Below, piece after piece: positions 1 through 11,533 of a stretch of DNA of 64,000 nucleotides (positions within the stretch are counted from its first letter, which is position 1; each line of letters starts with the position of its first letter). The translations under genes were made by a program, and so were the position numbers. Under the pieces are notes generated by a model, which saw only the letters and a list, made by a program, of their open reading frames with translations, made no database searches and was not told the DNA's origin. The DNA is taken from assembly GCA_963556145.1 (NCBI GenBank), contig OY744463.1, positions 124,001-188,000 on the forward strand, given 5' to 3'. The stretch comes from Hygrocybe punicea (lineage: Eukaryota; Basidiomycota; Agaricomycetes; Agaricales; Hygrophoraceae).

Positions 1-1478
1 AGGGGATGTGACCGTGACTCCAAACAAAGGAAAAAACGCCACCCCTTCTCCCGATTCATCACGGCGACATCAGTGTTACGACCCAGGTTTTGTTCTTCCA
101 CCAGCAAGTTGCCAATAATAAATTCCATATTATACTTCTCAAGAAACACCTTGAGAGCCAACTTTTGCAAGAAGGGTGAAGCAATGTGGGGGTAGAAGTC
201 AAGTTGTGTGAAGCCAACAATCCAATCAAATATGTTGCTATACAATAAACTTTAGTCTCCAAGTAAATTATTTGAAAAGGAACATTTACCGCTTGGCCAA
301 GTCCTTGAGCATGGTAAGAGAACCATCATGTGAAAAAATGTGGGCACATGTCAAAAGGTAGAGATGTGTTGTTGCTGTGGTAAGCAGACGCTCCAATGGA
401 GAATAGAACAGAGAAAAGCTATGAAGTGCAAATATGTTATTATATCAAATTGTAAATTAATATGTAATACCTACCTCAGGAATAGTGAGTGATGCACCAC
501 GATCCACTTGACAGTGCAGCAAACCAGTATCAGGGTCAGAGTGGGTGTGCAAAAACACAATAATGCGTTTGAAATCACGTCTTATCCATATTGGATTAGA
601 ACAGTTAAGAGGAATAATTCTGAAACATACTTGAGTAGAGCCAATAACACTTTCTGGACCTTTCTCTCCTGAGTTGACACTGAGGCAGAACTGGAAGGAT
701 CGAAGGAAAAGTCAATGTCGAAATATTGGAGGACCTGATCTTTCTGCTCAGGAAAGTAGGCATGAAGGTGATGGTACACCATAAAGGCTGGGTCTCCTCC
801 TTGTGGAATATCAGCCAACCTAAAATTCAGTATGGCAACTGAGGCTGTATCGACCAAACACCATGCTCCTCGAATAATAAGAGCCCCCAACTCTGCAGGG
901 GTCCCATCCCAAATCCGATTTCCAACAACAATTCCCTCCACAAAAATCAGTTAAAGGATAAATGTGTTACACTTTTTACTTACTGTGTATGGTGTCAAAA
1001 TCTTATTCTTCATCTGCCAGTCATACTTTATGTGGCATTTGGGACAAATAAAAAAAGTATCATTCTTTATCAGAAATCCTGGACTTGCAGAAAGTGTGAT
1101 ACACTTGTCCATGCATAGAACCCTAGGGCAATAGGCACAGCAAAAGACTTTACCACCATTGCCACAAGAGCAACACCACTGGTGAAAGGAATTTAATTAG
1201 TATGGGAAGCAATGACAATGAGGGCCTACAATATTAGATGGCTCCTCATGTTTCCTAAGGTCTAGTGGGAAGGGCTGCATGGGCTGCAGGGGCTGCAAGG
1301 GCGGCAGAGTGGCTATCTGGGGTACACTTTTCATTTCGGCATCTGATTGGTCATCGCCTGAAAGAGAACTCAAATCAGATAACATTTCCAGATCAAGATC
1401 CAGATCTTTCGCAAGCTGAGATTGAGGAGCTGGTGCACCAGCTTTTTTACTGGCAGTAGTAGCAGTAATTATGGGCAT
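1..1478 (-). CDS. PHD/C4-type zinc-finger orphan protein, 3' end outside window
   Basis: Six exons can be threaded: about 1478-1230, 1178-984, 935-631, 580-475, 418-290 and 237 to beyond base 1, with GT...AG introns of roughly 50 nt. The ATG at 1476-1478 begins MPIIT and opens an acidic, Ser/Pro-rich N-terminus. Exon 2 encodes a Cys-rich finger with paired CC, CAYC, C...C and CPKC motifs, the pattern of a PHD/ADD-like zinc finger that would bind chromatin or protein. Exons 3-6 match, from memory, the conserved C-terminal region of a large agaricomycete orphan family in which the finger is followed by a long globular domain. Phases agree at most junctions, but exon 4 to 5 needs a 1-nt adjustment, so it may be slightly decayed. 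Biochemical function is unknown; nuclear location is inferred only from the finger. Confidence 0.6.
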
Positions 1479-1654
1479 ATTTGTGGTAATAGAATGGCTG
1501 AAAAAATGAGAGAGAATGAAGTTCGAGTGCAAGAACAATGCAAACTTGCAATGAGGCAGCAATGCTCACATCAAACTCCGAAACTCTGACTTCGTCTGAC
1601 TTACTGACTTCGTCTGACTGACTCACAGGTCTGCGCCAAATTCTAGTCACAACC

Positions 1655-2525
1655 ACTACAACGACGCCGACAATGGCTCCACCAAGTTGCGGCTCCACAT
1701 CCCACAGAGACGGCACACCAAAGCTGCCAACAACGACGCCCAACGTCCATCCACAACCGACACCACATCCAGGAACGACGACCCCAACTCCCAATGCCCA
1801 ACGGCCACCACGACGACGACGGCCCCACGACGATGACGGTAACCCCCAACGCCTAACTCCAGACGCCCAACGGCCCCACCACATCCACCCAACGACAACC
1901 CAAACGCCCAACGGCTCCTACCCCAACAACGCCCAACGCCCAACGCCCAACAGCTTCACATCCAGCAACGACGGCCCCTCGATGACGACAACGGACCCTA
2001 CCCAAACGCCCAACGCCCAACGCCAATGCCCACCACAACTGGCAACGACGACGACGGCCACAACGGCCCCTCACGAACCCAACCCCAATGCCCAACGACC
2101 CCACCACATCCGCCCAACGACGACCCAAACGCTCAATGGCCCCTACCCCAACAACGCCCAATGCCCCACAACCGGCAACGATGGCCCCACGACGACGACG
2201 ACGGCCCCTACCCCAATGCCCAACGCCCAACGGTCCCACCACGTCCGGCAACGACGATGACGGCCCTTACCCCAACGCCCAACGCCCAACGCCAACGCCC
2301 AACGGCCCACCACATGCGGCAACGACGACGACGGCCCCTACGCCAATGCCCAATGCCCAACACCCCACCACAACCGGCAACGACGATGGCCCAACCCCGC
2401 CCAATGCCCAATGCCCAACCCCAACGCCCAACGGCCCATCAAAACCGGCAACGATGACGACGGCCCAACCCCAACGCCCAACGCCCAACGGCCCCACCAC
2501 GTCCGGCGCCCAACGCCCCATCCCA
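1655..2525. repeat. C-rich minisatellite, about 10-bp core (CCCAACGCCC-like)
   Basis: About 870 bp of degenerate tandem repeats built from CCCAACGCCCAACGG and CACGACGACGACGG blocks. It is open in several frames on both strands (Asn-Ala-Gln-Arg-Pro runs one way, Gly-Val-Gly-Arg-Trp the other), so the long ORFs are composition artefacts. It lies just upstream of the PHD-finger gene and ends beside a composite hairpin like those in the hAT-type elements. I infer it is the low-complexity core of another non-autonomous element whose ends I could not define. Confidence 0.75.
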
Positions 2526-2530
2526 ACTGA

Positions 2531-2583
2531 CCTCGCGTACATGCACCGCAACGTCAATGGACGTCGGCGCTGTGTCCGCGAGG
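2531..2583. repeat. Composite hairpin module, copy 1 (degenerate)
   Basis: Outer arms CCTCGCG and CGCGAGG enclose a 53-bp segment with a centre resembling ACGTCAATGGACGT. The same layout occurs at 6993, 29186, 42893, 55874 and 59839. Here the inner palindrome has mismatches. Confidence 0.6.
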
Positions 2584-3052
2584 TCTCCAGGGACCAGAGA
2601 ACAGTTGGGGGGCATGATGCCTCATCCAGTGATGGTGGCCCCAACCCCACCACCCAAATACTCACGAACTCGCGAAACCGCCGCTGCCCTGTCTATAGGC
2701 ATGCCAGCAAAACTAAGTACACACAGAAAATAAGGTTAGATTTTATTATCATAACTCATTACTACTACTATGTATAAATAAATGAGAACCTTTTAAGTTA
2801 CCTACCCTGGACCCATGCCCAGGGAATAGCAGAGAGGCCACCCTCTCTGCTGGTAACATATCCAGGTCTACGAAATGGAGTGCAGATCACACCACAGGCT
2901 GCACCCTCACCAGGACTTCGGTGCCCTGGCATCAAGCAGAGAGATTCAGCTCTCTCTGCCGGGGGAGTGGGAGTGGGAGAAAAGCACTCAAGGGGTGAAA
3001 ACGAAGGTTTCGGAGTTTTTAAATACAATTGAACCATCACGTGATATTTTGA

Positions 3053-3136
3053 ACATGTGATTGTTGACATGGCAATTTGCACATGTGATTGTTGACGTGG
3101 CAATTTGCACATGTGATTGTTGACGTGGGAATTTGC
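3053..3136. repeat. Three tandem 28-bp repeats upstream of the 3283 gene
   Basis: Three consecutive 28-bp units, each starting ACATGTGATTGTTGAC, differing by one or two bases. They lie about 150 bp before the start codon of the next gene, so they may hold promoter-binding sites; that role is inference from position only. Bases 2584-3052 hold no gene I can support. Confidence 0.7.
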
Positions 3137-3282
3137 CACAGCAACTCAAGTTTGCTCCGATTTCTGAGTTACTACTGCTCCAATTTGCAAGGAAAATCTG
3201 TTTTAGCTTCCAGAGTTCATCCTAACTTCCCTTACCACTTCTATTTCACTCATCCTCCAGTCTACCTCATACTGAACTACAA

Positions 3283-6007
3283 ATGGCTTGGGCTACTGAA
3301 GAAATCCAGGCAATTCTCAAGTCTCACTACAACAAATATGTTTCCACCACCAACAATGAAAATAAGAAAAAAATTCGAACTGAGATCATCAAAGAGTTGC
3401 ATCAGCTTCAAAAGGAGAGGAAGGGAGCCAACAAAACACCACTTGTTCTGCCTGATGATAAAGACATTCTTCACAAGGTTAATACCATTTTAATTATACT
3501 TCTCTTCATTTTAAACATATTAACCTTGAGTAGAAAATTGCCAATTGGTTTAAGAATGAGCGACAATCCCAACAGAACAAGAAAAAGGCTAGAGGTGATA
3601 CTCACGAGTCGGAAAATCATGTTGAGAAGGATAGTGGTGTTGGAAAAGGAAATGATATGTGGGGTAAACGATGGACACGGAGAACAGCAGCAGGATATTT
3701 ATTCAAGAGGGAAGTGGAGGAAGAAATGCAAAATTTGATTAATGCTGGCAGTCACACTCATATGAGTGCTTATCAGCCTGCACTCTCGAATGTCTGGAAT
3801 GGCCTATCAGAGAAGGATCAAGCACGTTGTGATGATGAGGCTAGAAAGTGGAATACAGAAGCTTGGCCACGTGAACAACAAATGGAGTATGTAATCATAC
3901 TGTGGGAAAGTGAATATGTGATTGACTATTCCAGCAGAGAGGCCAGGACACAACTCCATAGAACAGTAACAAGCTTCATGAATGATCTCCATCACAAAAT
4001 GGGGGTTCATGTTGTCATCTTAACCACACATGTGAATGAGAATGATCAAGCTTCTGTATCCAAGTAAGTTTTCATTTTCAAGAAGTTAAACATCAACTGA
4101 AATGCAACAAGATTTGAGACCAATGATCCTACGGCTAAATTCTCCAGGCATTTTTCCAAATGGAAGGATAGTGATTTCTATGATGAGTGGTGTAAATTTG
4201 CACAATCTTTCTGCAAAGGTAATTGACAATCATGTTTCACATGTGATGATTAATTCAAATGACATTGTAGAGAATGAGGAAGACAATTCCAAGCTTTCAC
4301 CTTGAGCCATCACAACATTTGATGATGACAAATATCCATATCTGCCTGAAAAGCCAGTCGATGCTGACCCTTTGGTTGTGCGGATGGTGCTTCGCAACTT
4401 TGTGAAATTAGTGATGGGTATGTCCTCACAATACCATTGATGTGTATTTATTGTTAATGTGTGTACAGCATTTTACACTCAATCCTCCACTGTACACTGG
4501 AAGGAAATTGAGGCCAATCCCCAGGGTTTTTTCAAGTCCACATCCATTCCTCATGACAATGACATTACCATCAAAGAGCCATCACGCATGACAAATCGAT
4601 GTGCAAATGGGCTATATCACTTCTGGTATATGAGGCAAGCAGCTGGAAAATGACCACTGCAAGTGAAACAAGAGTTACGTGCTGTAGAAAAGAAAAAAGT
4701 AGTTCCTGTAAAACAGGCAAAAAGGTTGTATGTTGAGGTGGACAGCGCTGAGGGAGAAGAAGTAGAAAGTGCCCCAGCTGCAGGAGCAGCTCATAAACAA
4801 TCACCAGCAGGCACCTTATACAGCAATCAAGCATTTCTCAAGATGTTATCATCCATAAAGGAATATCAGGATGCCTTGGCACTGATAAAATATGCAGTTT
4901 GTTATATTTTCCTCTCATCACTCTTTAAATCTCATTTTATCACAGGATAAGCATGGTTCAAGCCATGCTGAAGTTCCCGCTTCATGGGCAAGCTGGAACT
5001 TTGCCCACAAATATCTTCCAGCCGAATTCTTTGCAGATAGTGATCACCCAGACAGCTGCAAGAGCTTTGTTGCTTGGATTGCAACACAACCATGGATTGA
5101 TGCTTCCTCTGGAAAACCCCATTGTACTTCATCCATTGAGCAGATCCTTCTTGGCCTTGGATTAGCATTGCGGGCATATACTCAGGCACACTTTATTCGA
5201 GATGATGATATACCAAGTGATTTTCCAGACTACACTCACCAAACAACACTTGTGGGATACAATTCCATTATGAGGGCTATTGAAGTTGTGCTAGAGGATA
5301 TTGAAAGGTTGAACATTTATATATACTCTCATGCATAACTGATCATGAAAACTACAGGCTAAAAAAATTACCAGCTCCTCCAAAAATTATTATCAAGACA
5401 ACAGGTATTCCAAGAGAAATACAGCGTCTGGGTCTGGAAATTGGTCTTGATGAGAATACAATCTCCAAGCTGGGTCAAGATTGGAGTCATCTTTGTGAGG
5501 CTTGGGTAGGTGCTGAATTGGCCCTGGTTCGCTTGGGTGGTCCCACCACACCACCTGCTTTGGAATTCAAGCCCCCTCGATCCTTAGTGAACTGGAGCTT
5601 GAGTCGATCAAAGAAACAGGATGATATCATGGACTTTGATAGAATTGAAAAACAGATGGAACAGTGGTGGCAACGGTGTACCTTGGGTGGTATATCTGCA
5701 AATAGTGTTCTGGAGAAAACATGGTGTAGAAGAGGACTTGGAGGACTTGTTCTGTTCTTGGTGGGACTAAAGGAATGGGGAAGTCGGATTGGGGGACAGG
5801 CAGAGCATGAAAGGTGGATGAAAATTGTGCTTGAGATGAAGTCAGTATTTGAGCAGATTCCATCTGCTGACAGATTGTAAGTCATTATTATGGGATAAGT
5901 TGTGAAAATGATACTAATTCAACAATAGGCAACGGTCCAAACGTCACATAGATCCCGAGGAAGAAACTGAGCAGGGACCTGAAAAGAAAAAATACAAGAA
6001 GGGCTGA
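3283..6007 (+). pseudogene. Agaricomycete orphan protein with HMG-box-like/helical DNA-binding region, two in-frame stops
   Basis: ATG at 3283 opens an exon ending KDILHK. Splicing at 3478 continues into IANWFKNERQ, which resembles the WF-N recognition helix of homeodomain-type proteins. A helical region with VWNGLSEKDQARCDDEARKW follows, resembling an HMG-box helix. Further exons with phase-consistent GT...AG introns run to TGA at 6005-6007 after a Lys-rich tail (KKKYKK, possible NLS). I recognise the architecture as a multi-copy agaricomycete family of unknown function. Two in-frame TGA codons, after KLSP near 4303 and after QAAGK near 4651, interrupt an otherwise well-preserved reading frame. 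Both are consistent with CGA to TGA change. Probably DNA-binding; otherwise unknown. Confidence 0.6.
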
Positions 6008-6159
6008 CATGTATCAGGGCTTTATGGGTAGTTGCAGCTACCAGGAGTTGACTATAATGAATCAATCAAGTTATTGTGGCACATGATTATGAGCTCTAGC
6101 AACAAAACAGATGTCTTATGGACATATCCTGAAAACATAACCTAAGAACATTATCCTGA

Positions 6160-6420
6160 ACAATCCAAGATGAGCCAGGAGACATCATGACAGCATCAGC
6201 ATAAACCATGTCAGTTGAGCCAGGATATATCCTGAGAACATCAGCCTGGACCATCTCAGTTGGCCCAGGATATATCCTGGGGGCATCAGCCTCAACCATC
6301 CCAGATGGGCCAGGATATATCCCAAGAACATCAGCCTGGACCATCTCAGTTGGCCCAGAATATATCCTGGGAACATCAGCCTGGACCAGTTCAGTTGGGC
6401 CAGGATATATCTCAGCCTGA
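6160..6420. repeat. 45-bp minisatellite
   Basis: About five units of 45 bp, each containing TCAGTTGGCCCAGGATATAT and CATCAGCCTGGACCA, with partial units at both ends. On the plus strand it is open as EHQPGPSQLAQDISW repeats. It sits between the two orphan genes and may be the start of the second gene's coding sequence or its 5' leader. Confidence 0.8.
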
Positions 6421-6992
6421 TTCAGCTATCCCCAAGTCAGTTGGGCAATCTCATTTTCAGGCATCCCAAGTCAGTTGGTAATATCTTGCTGAATGCCCTG
6501 GAAATACACCGCTGCCCTCCTACTGCCTTGGTACCCCTCCGCATGGGGGTATGGGCTACCACACAAAACGTATTACATGGCACAATGGTGCGCCATCATA
6601 TGGAGGGATTGGTTTGCTTTCCTCATGGCCAGCCTCTCCTTTCTGATTGCCATAGGAGAGTCAAGCATCAAGGGTGTCCCCATCCCAGACTGGTTTACCC
6701 AGTTAGCAGAGGCTGGCTATGACCAGTCTTGGCTTGCTGGGGTCGCCACATCTTCGGTGCACACTTTTTCACCCTTTGCCCCCCACGTGGGACTCTTCCT
6801 GGACTAGTGTTGCCGAAGTTCAGTTCGGTCTGGTTCCGACCCTTTTTGGCGGAACCGCGAACTGAACTTTGGGTCTAGTTTGGCGCATGGCCAAACCCGG
6901 ACCCAGACAGCGTCAAACCGTCTCTTCGCGTTCAGTCTGGGTTCAGACGCGGTCTGAAACCCAGACCGAGGTGGGCTCACCCCGTCCGTTCT

Positions 6993-7044
6993 CCTCGCGA
7001 ATGGCAGGCATGTATCAATAGATACGGCACTGCACTTCGCGAGG
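6993..7044. repeat. Composite hairpin module, copy 2
   Basis: Arms CCTCGCGAA and TTCGCGAGG flank a nearly palindromic GTATCAATAGATAC centre. It begins 188 bp from the left end of hAT-N copy 1. Confidence 0.85.
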
Positions 7045-7120
7045 TAGATGGGTGCGGGGGAGCCCTCCGGTGTCCCCAAGGGATGTGGAGGGATGGGGTC
7101 TTGTCCTGTGGTCCCTGCGT

Positions 7121-9769
7121 TGTAAAGGCGAGGTCGGGGTGGCTGCGGAATAATGATCCTAAGCCTGAGGGGTCAGCGTAGAAGTGACTAGGAATAGTCT
7201 AACAAGCTTCAGTAAGATAATAGGATATAAAAAGTAAGAAGCCGCCGAGTAAACTACTGAGATCTATCGAGACCGATGGAGAGGTACCGAGGTACCTCTC
7301 CGGGGGCTCACGCAGGACTCGAGGTGGAAGTCGACTGGATAGGATAGGAATCGGTCTCTCTACTACATCAGGAAGGCTACTAACTAGGTCAACCGTGGGA
7401 ACCCAGTCACGTGACTGCCAGGTCCCACTACTCCAAGTGCCCCTTTTCCTCATGGCGACGCCCTCGTCGCCAACTGCTACAGAAAAGAACACAAAACGAA
7501 CGAAACTGACCAAAAAACTCTAAAGCCACAACTCCCAGTCCCTCAGAAAGCCTTGACTCAAGGCCAGGGCCTTATATCGTGAAGCGGGAAGTCGTCCTCG
7601 CGCAGGGGGCGGTAGATGACCAGACTCTATAGAACTCCTCTCTCAAACTCAAACTCTCCGAATGCCTTCCTCACGAGGGTTAGGGCTTACGACGCAAGAT
7701 CCAAAATCGCTCGAATTGCTCTGGCAAGTACTCAGTGCAGCGTGCAAGTTCTGGTGATCGAAAACGTAACGGTGTTGGTGGAACTAGGTGAACAGGTGTA
7801 TGAACAAGTGTAGTGACGGCTCGTAGGTAGACTTTAATCGACATCCAGAGGTGGGGGGGAACGGGGACGAGAGAGGGCATAGTATCTCGACGCGAAGGGG
7901 GTAGGCGTATCACGCGAAGGGATCGCGGCGGTTCGTTGGGTCGGCATGGGGTACATGGTGCCGTTGGGTTGTCCTTGGTAGTCACCACGGTCGAGAACGG
8001 GGCCACGGGGAGCTGAACGAGGGCTCGCGGGGCCGGGCATGGTGCAAGAAACCGGCCGGGGGGTGGTGACGTGGCGGAACGCGGTGGGGGTCTGGGAACG
8101 GCGGGCACAGTCCACTCGCGGTATTGGAGGGGTGGGGTGCTCCGGGATGGTGAACGGGTGGGCCGCGAGCTTCGTGAGTCGGTCCGGGGCTGGGTATGTT
8201 GGCAGAACGGGGCCGCGCGATGGTGACGTGGCGGGTGGCCCGGGTGTCTGAAAACGACGGCAGGGGCTCGTTTGGCGCGATGGAGGGGAATGGGGGGTTC
8301 TGGCCGGTGGAACAGGGGTGCGGAAAGGTCGAATGAGTGTGGGTTGGGCTGGTGTACACGAAGAAACGGGGGTTGAAAGGCTATGATATGGCGGTACGCG
8401 GGATATCCGACGTGGGCTGCAACGGGGGGTTCGTTTGGGCGTGAACGGGGCATTGGGTCGTCGAGCGTGGATCTTGGGGCTTGGATGGATACGCGTGGGG
8501 CCAGGGTTCACGAAAAACGGGGGTCCAAGGGCGATGACGTGGCACGACGCGGGTGGGCGTTGGGGGTGCAAACGGAGTCGCGGCGGTGTTTTCAAGTGAT
8601 GGGCAGCGGGGTGGGGCCATAGAGCATCGAACCAAGGCGTTGGGGGGTGGTCTTGGGCGTGAAAACGATGAATAACGGGGGGTCGAAAAAAGTTGACGTG
8701 GCCTGTCGCTTGGGTGCTGAGAAGGGTCGCCGGCGTGTTTTTGGATCAACGCGGGGCAACGCGGGGCCCTATTGGGTTGGACATGTGCACCGGGGTAACT
8801 GGGTGTTGTACGGCCGTGAATGAAGAGAAGATGCGTGGCTGCGCGGCAGTGGGTGGTGAGGCCGTCAAGAATCGTCTCGCGAGAAAATCCAGCAAAGAAA
8901 GGCAAAAGAGGAGAAAATCCCAAAAAAGAAAGGCATCAGTGAGTCGAAGACACTCTCATCACCACGATGGAGAGGTACCGAGGTACCTCTCCGGGGGCTC
9001 ACGCAGGACTCGAGGTGGAAGTCGACTGGATAGGATAGGAATCGGTCTCTCTACTACATCAGGAAGGCTACTAACTAGGTCAACCGTGGGAACCCAGTCA
9101 CGTGACTGCCAGGTCCCACTACTCCACTGATCGAAGCCGACGAGGCCGACGATGTCGGGTACGGCGGGTCGGGTGTCGGGTGACGAGTAACGTAGAGATA
9201 AAGGCGGTAGAACGACGGGGAGGGCGTCGAGGAATCCGACGAGCAATGTGTGCGATGGAATTTACTGAGAGACTTAATTCTCAGAGAGAGGAAATGGGGG
9301 AACTGGTTTCTTATTCTGAGACGGCGCTTGGGCACCGTTTTTATACTACAAATTTGTGTACCTAGATTCGGACGAGAGTCCTCGGCCGATGAGAGGAGAC
9401 AAAGGAGAATAAAAATGGGGAAGTAGGAAGAGCGTTGCGAGGCGACGATGACAGGGAAAATGGGTGGAAGATATAAAAAACCGTAAAAGATGCAATATAC
9501 TTTACTATATCCCCATAAGGGAGACGCTAGGCGTGAATAAGGCAAGTCCGATGTCGGGATCCCAGTCCGATGAGATCTATCTTCGATATTTGAAGTTCCG
9601 TGAGTTTAGGAGATAGACCGTCCAGGTACGTGAGCGGCCGTGCTAGTCGGTATGCATCGGGTTGCGTCGGGTTGCGTCGGGTTCGAACGTAGATTGCTAG
9701 AGACGTCGGGTTCGAGCGGATTCGCTAGATATCGATGTTACGGCCTCAGAGGGTCGAGGACCCTCTACA
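7121..9769 (-). repeat. 3' LTR of the gypsy element, split by a small LTR element
   Basis: Segments 7121-7276 and 9131-9769 together give 795 bp, the same as the other LTR. The split is at CCGA. Upstream on the minus strand, beside the LTR edge at 9770, is a short purine-rich stretch (AAGGAGA) that could be the polypurine tract. Confidence 0.92.
7277..9126 (-). mobile_element. Small non-coding LTR element (TRIM-like), copy 1
   Basis: Two 159-bp direct repeats (7277-7435 and 8968-9126), TG...CA, bound 1,850 bp. Target duplication is 4 bp, CCGA (7273-7276) versus CTGA (9127-9130). On the minus strand the 5' LTR (8968-9126) is followed after 3 nt by TGGTGATGAGAG, complementary to a tRNA 3' end (primer-binding site). 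The other LTR is preceded by a purine tract (GAGGAAAAGGGGCAC). Internal ORFs are Pro/Arg/Thr-rich composition artefacts. No gag, protease, RT or integrase motif is present, so it needs proteins in trans. It inserted into the gypsy LTR after that element arrived. Confidence 0.88.
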
Positions 9770-9939
9770 TCTCCTTGGGTCTTCTAATAGAGACCATCCG
9801 TGGTCGAGAATATGGGGTCTCCGAATGCGGGTCGCGAATGTGGCCAATCACGTGAGCGGCCAAACAACGGCAAAGTAAAAAAAAGAAAAATTTTCTCGTT
9901 GTTGATCCGACCTTTCCTCTACACCATCACACGTTCACA

Positions 9940-11327
9940 ATGTCCCAAGTCTACGACAACTTCCTCGCTTTCGTCGAAAGCATCGAACCCGATGTCCGGG
10001 CGGACTACGAAGAGGCCGTCAACGCGGTCACCGTGTTTCATAGCGACGACCTCGTAACGATGGTGGACGGCAACGAGGGGATGGCCCAACAATGGTTAAG
10101 CGGCCGCAAGAAGGCGCTGGTGAGTTTCCTTATTGACTACGCATGTCCTAAGATAGCTCATGCCGTCCCGCCAGCGTGCTTACAATGGAATCGTCGCGGA
10201 ACTCCGAGCTGGTGGTACGAGGCCAGTAACGCCACCGTTATGGGCCGACCGCCAATCGTACGCCAACGATGTCGAAGAGTGGCTGAAAGAAGCGGCGGAC
10301 CGGGAGAGGCAGGAACAGGAAGAAGCCAGACGGCGGGCGGATGAAGAAGCGGCTACGCGGGAAGAGGAGGCCAAACGGATGGCAGAGGCAAGTGCACGAG
10401 CGGAGGCGGAGAAAAGGCGAAAGGCGGCAGAGGAAAGGCGAGAGCGGCTTAGAATAGAACAACACGAGCAGCACTGGAATCAAGAAGCGGACCGGGTTGA
10501 AAGGGATGGAGCCGCGTATCGGCGGCGGCTCAGCGAAGAACGGCGAGCTGAAGCAAACGCGGGTGAACCAAGGACTGAGTCGATTCCGGAAGGGGAAGCC
10601 GCAGTTGAGCCAGAGGAAGGCCCCGTCGACCCGGCACCAGAGACACCGGCCGATGTAGACGACGTAGATACGCCGGGCGTAGAGACCGGAGACTTGGCTG
10701 GTACGACGGTGAGTTCTTGTGTCGGTTCATATGTTCTTTAGTTACTGATCCTGGTAACAGTTCACCAGGCCGTTTCCCCTACAACCCTGCACCAACTGTG
10801 TCAAGGCGCAAGAGGCGTGTCGAGGCGTCACGGGCTACGTGTGCGAACGATGCCGGAGGCTGAAGAAGAGATGTACTAACGCTACACACCGGACGGGCGG
10901 GGGTCGGCGCAAGGTGGATACCGGAAAGGGCAAAGAGGTCGCGGCCGGTACGAGGAAGCCGTTGTCGTTCACGACAAAGCCCATCCGCAGTAGGCCTGCC
11001 CGGGCCTCAACGAGCAAACCGCGGGTCGAGGAGGTGGAGTCGGTCGAGGACGATGACGAAGATGAGGAGGAGTCGGAGGAAGAGCGGCCGACGAAAAGGC
11101 TTAGGACGGCCTCGACAGCGAACCCGTTCGTTTTGACGATGGAGAATTACGAGCAAGTGTCGGCGCGGCTAGCGGTCCTTACGGAGGAGCTGGGAGCCCT
11201 GGGCACCAACGTCAACCGTCACCTCGTCCACTTCGGTCAAGAGTTCCAGCGGCTTCGCGTCGATCTCGAACGGTCGACCTCAAGGTTGGCGATGTTGAAG
11301 CGGGATTACGAGACCGGCCGCCTGTAA
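9940..11327 (+). CDS. Spliced Zn(II)2Cys6 / coiled-coil protein carried antisense inside the gypsy element
   Basis: Three exons with consistent phase: 9940-10119, 10175-10708 and 10761-11327; introns of 55 and 52 nt with GT...AG ends. The 426-aa product starts MSQVYDNFLAF. A long Glu/Arg/Ala-rich coiled coil covers about residues 85-200, then an acidic Pro-rich linker. A cluster has Cys248, 251, 258, 266, 269 and 276, spacing CX2CX6CX7CX2CX6C, exactly the fungal Zn(II)2Cys6 pattern. A basic/acidic region and a second helical region close it. Such domains normally bind CG-rich DNA in transcription factors. Here it may regulate the element, chaperone its nucleic acid or target integration; that is inference. 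It converges with pol (11534-15187). Confidence 0.8.
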
Positions 11328-11533
11328 AATATATATATAAAAATAACGAGCCCGTTGTATATAAAAAAATATATCGTGTATATAAAAGACGTGTCAGCTT
11401 GTTCACCCAGCTAAGGAAAGCCGATCGGCTCCCGAAGACATAGGACTATTCGCATCATTCGTCATATCGTTGGAAAACTAAGAGGAACTAAATAAAATGG
11501 GGGTATAACGTGGACAGAATATAAATGAAATGC

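Noticed and set aside
1673..2777. Long overlapping ORFs on both strands in the C-rich minisatellite
   Set aside because: They follow from repeat composition; no non-repetitive protein segment, start context or intron support.
7680..8923. Several 180-257-codon Pro/Arg-rich ORFs in small LTR copy 1
   Set aside because: Overlapping frames of similar composition on one strand; no shared frame with the ORF of copy 5 and no domain.
9075..9545. 156-codon minus-strand ORF, also seen at 18119-18556
   Set aside because: It lies inside the gypsy LTR and is identical in both LTRs; no known LTR-encoded protein and biased composition.
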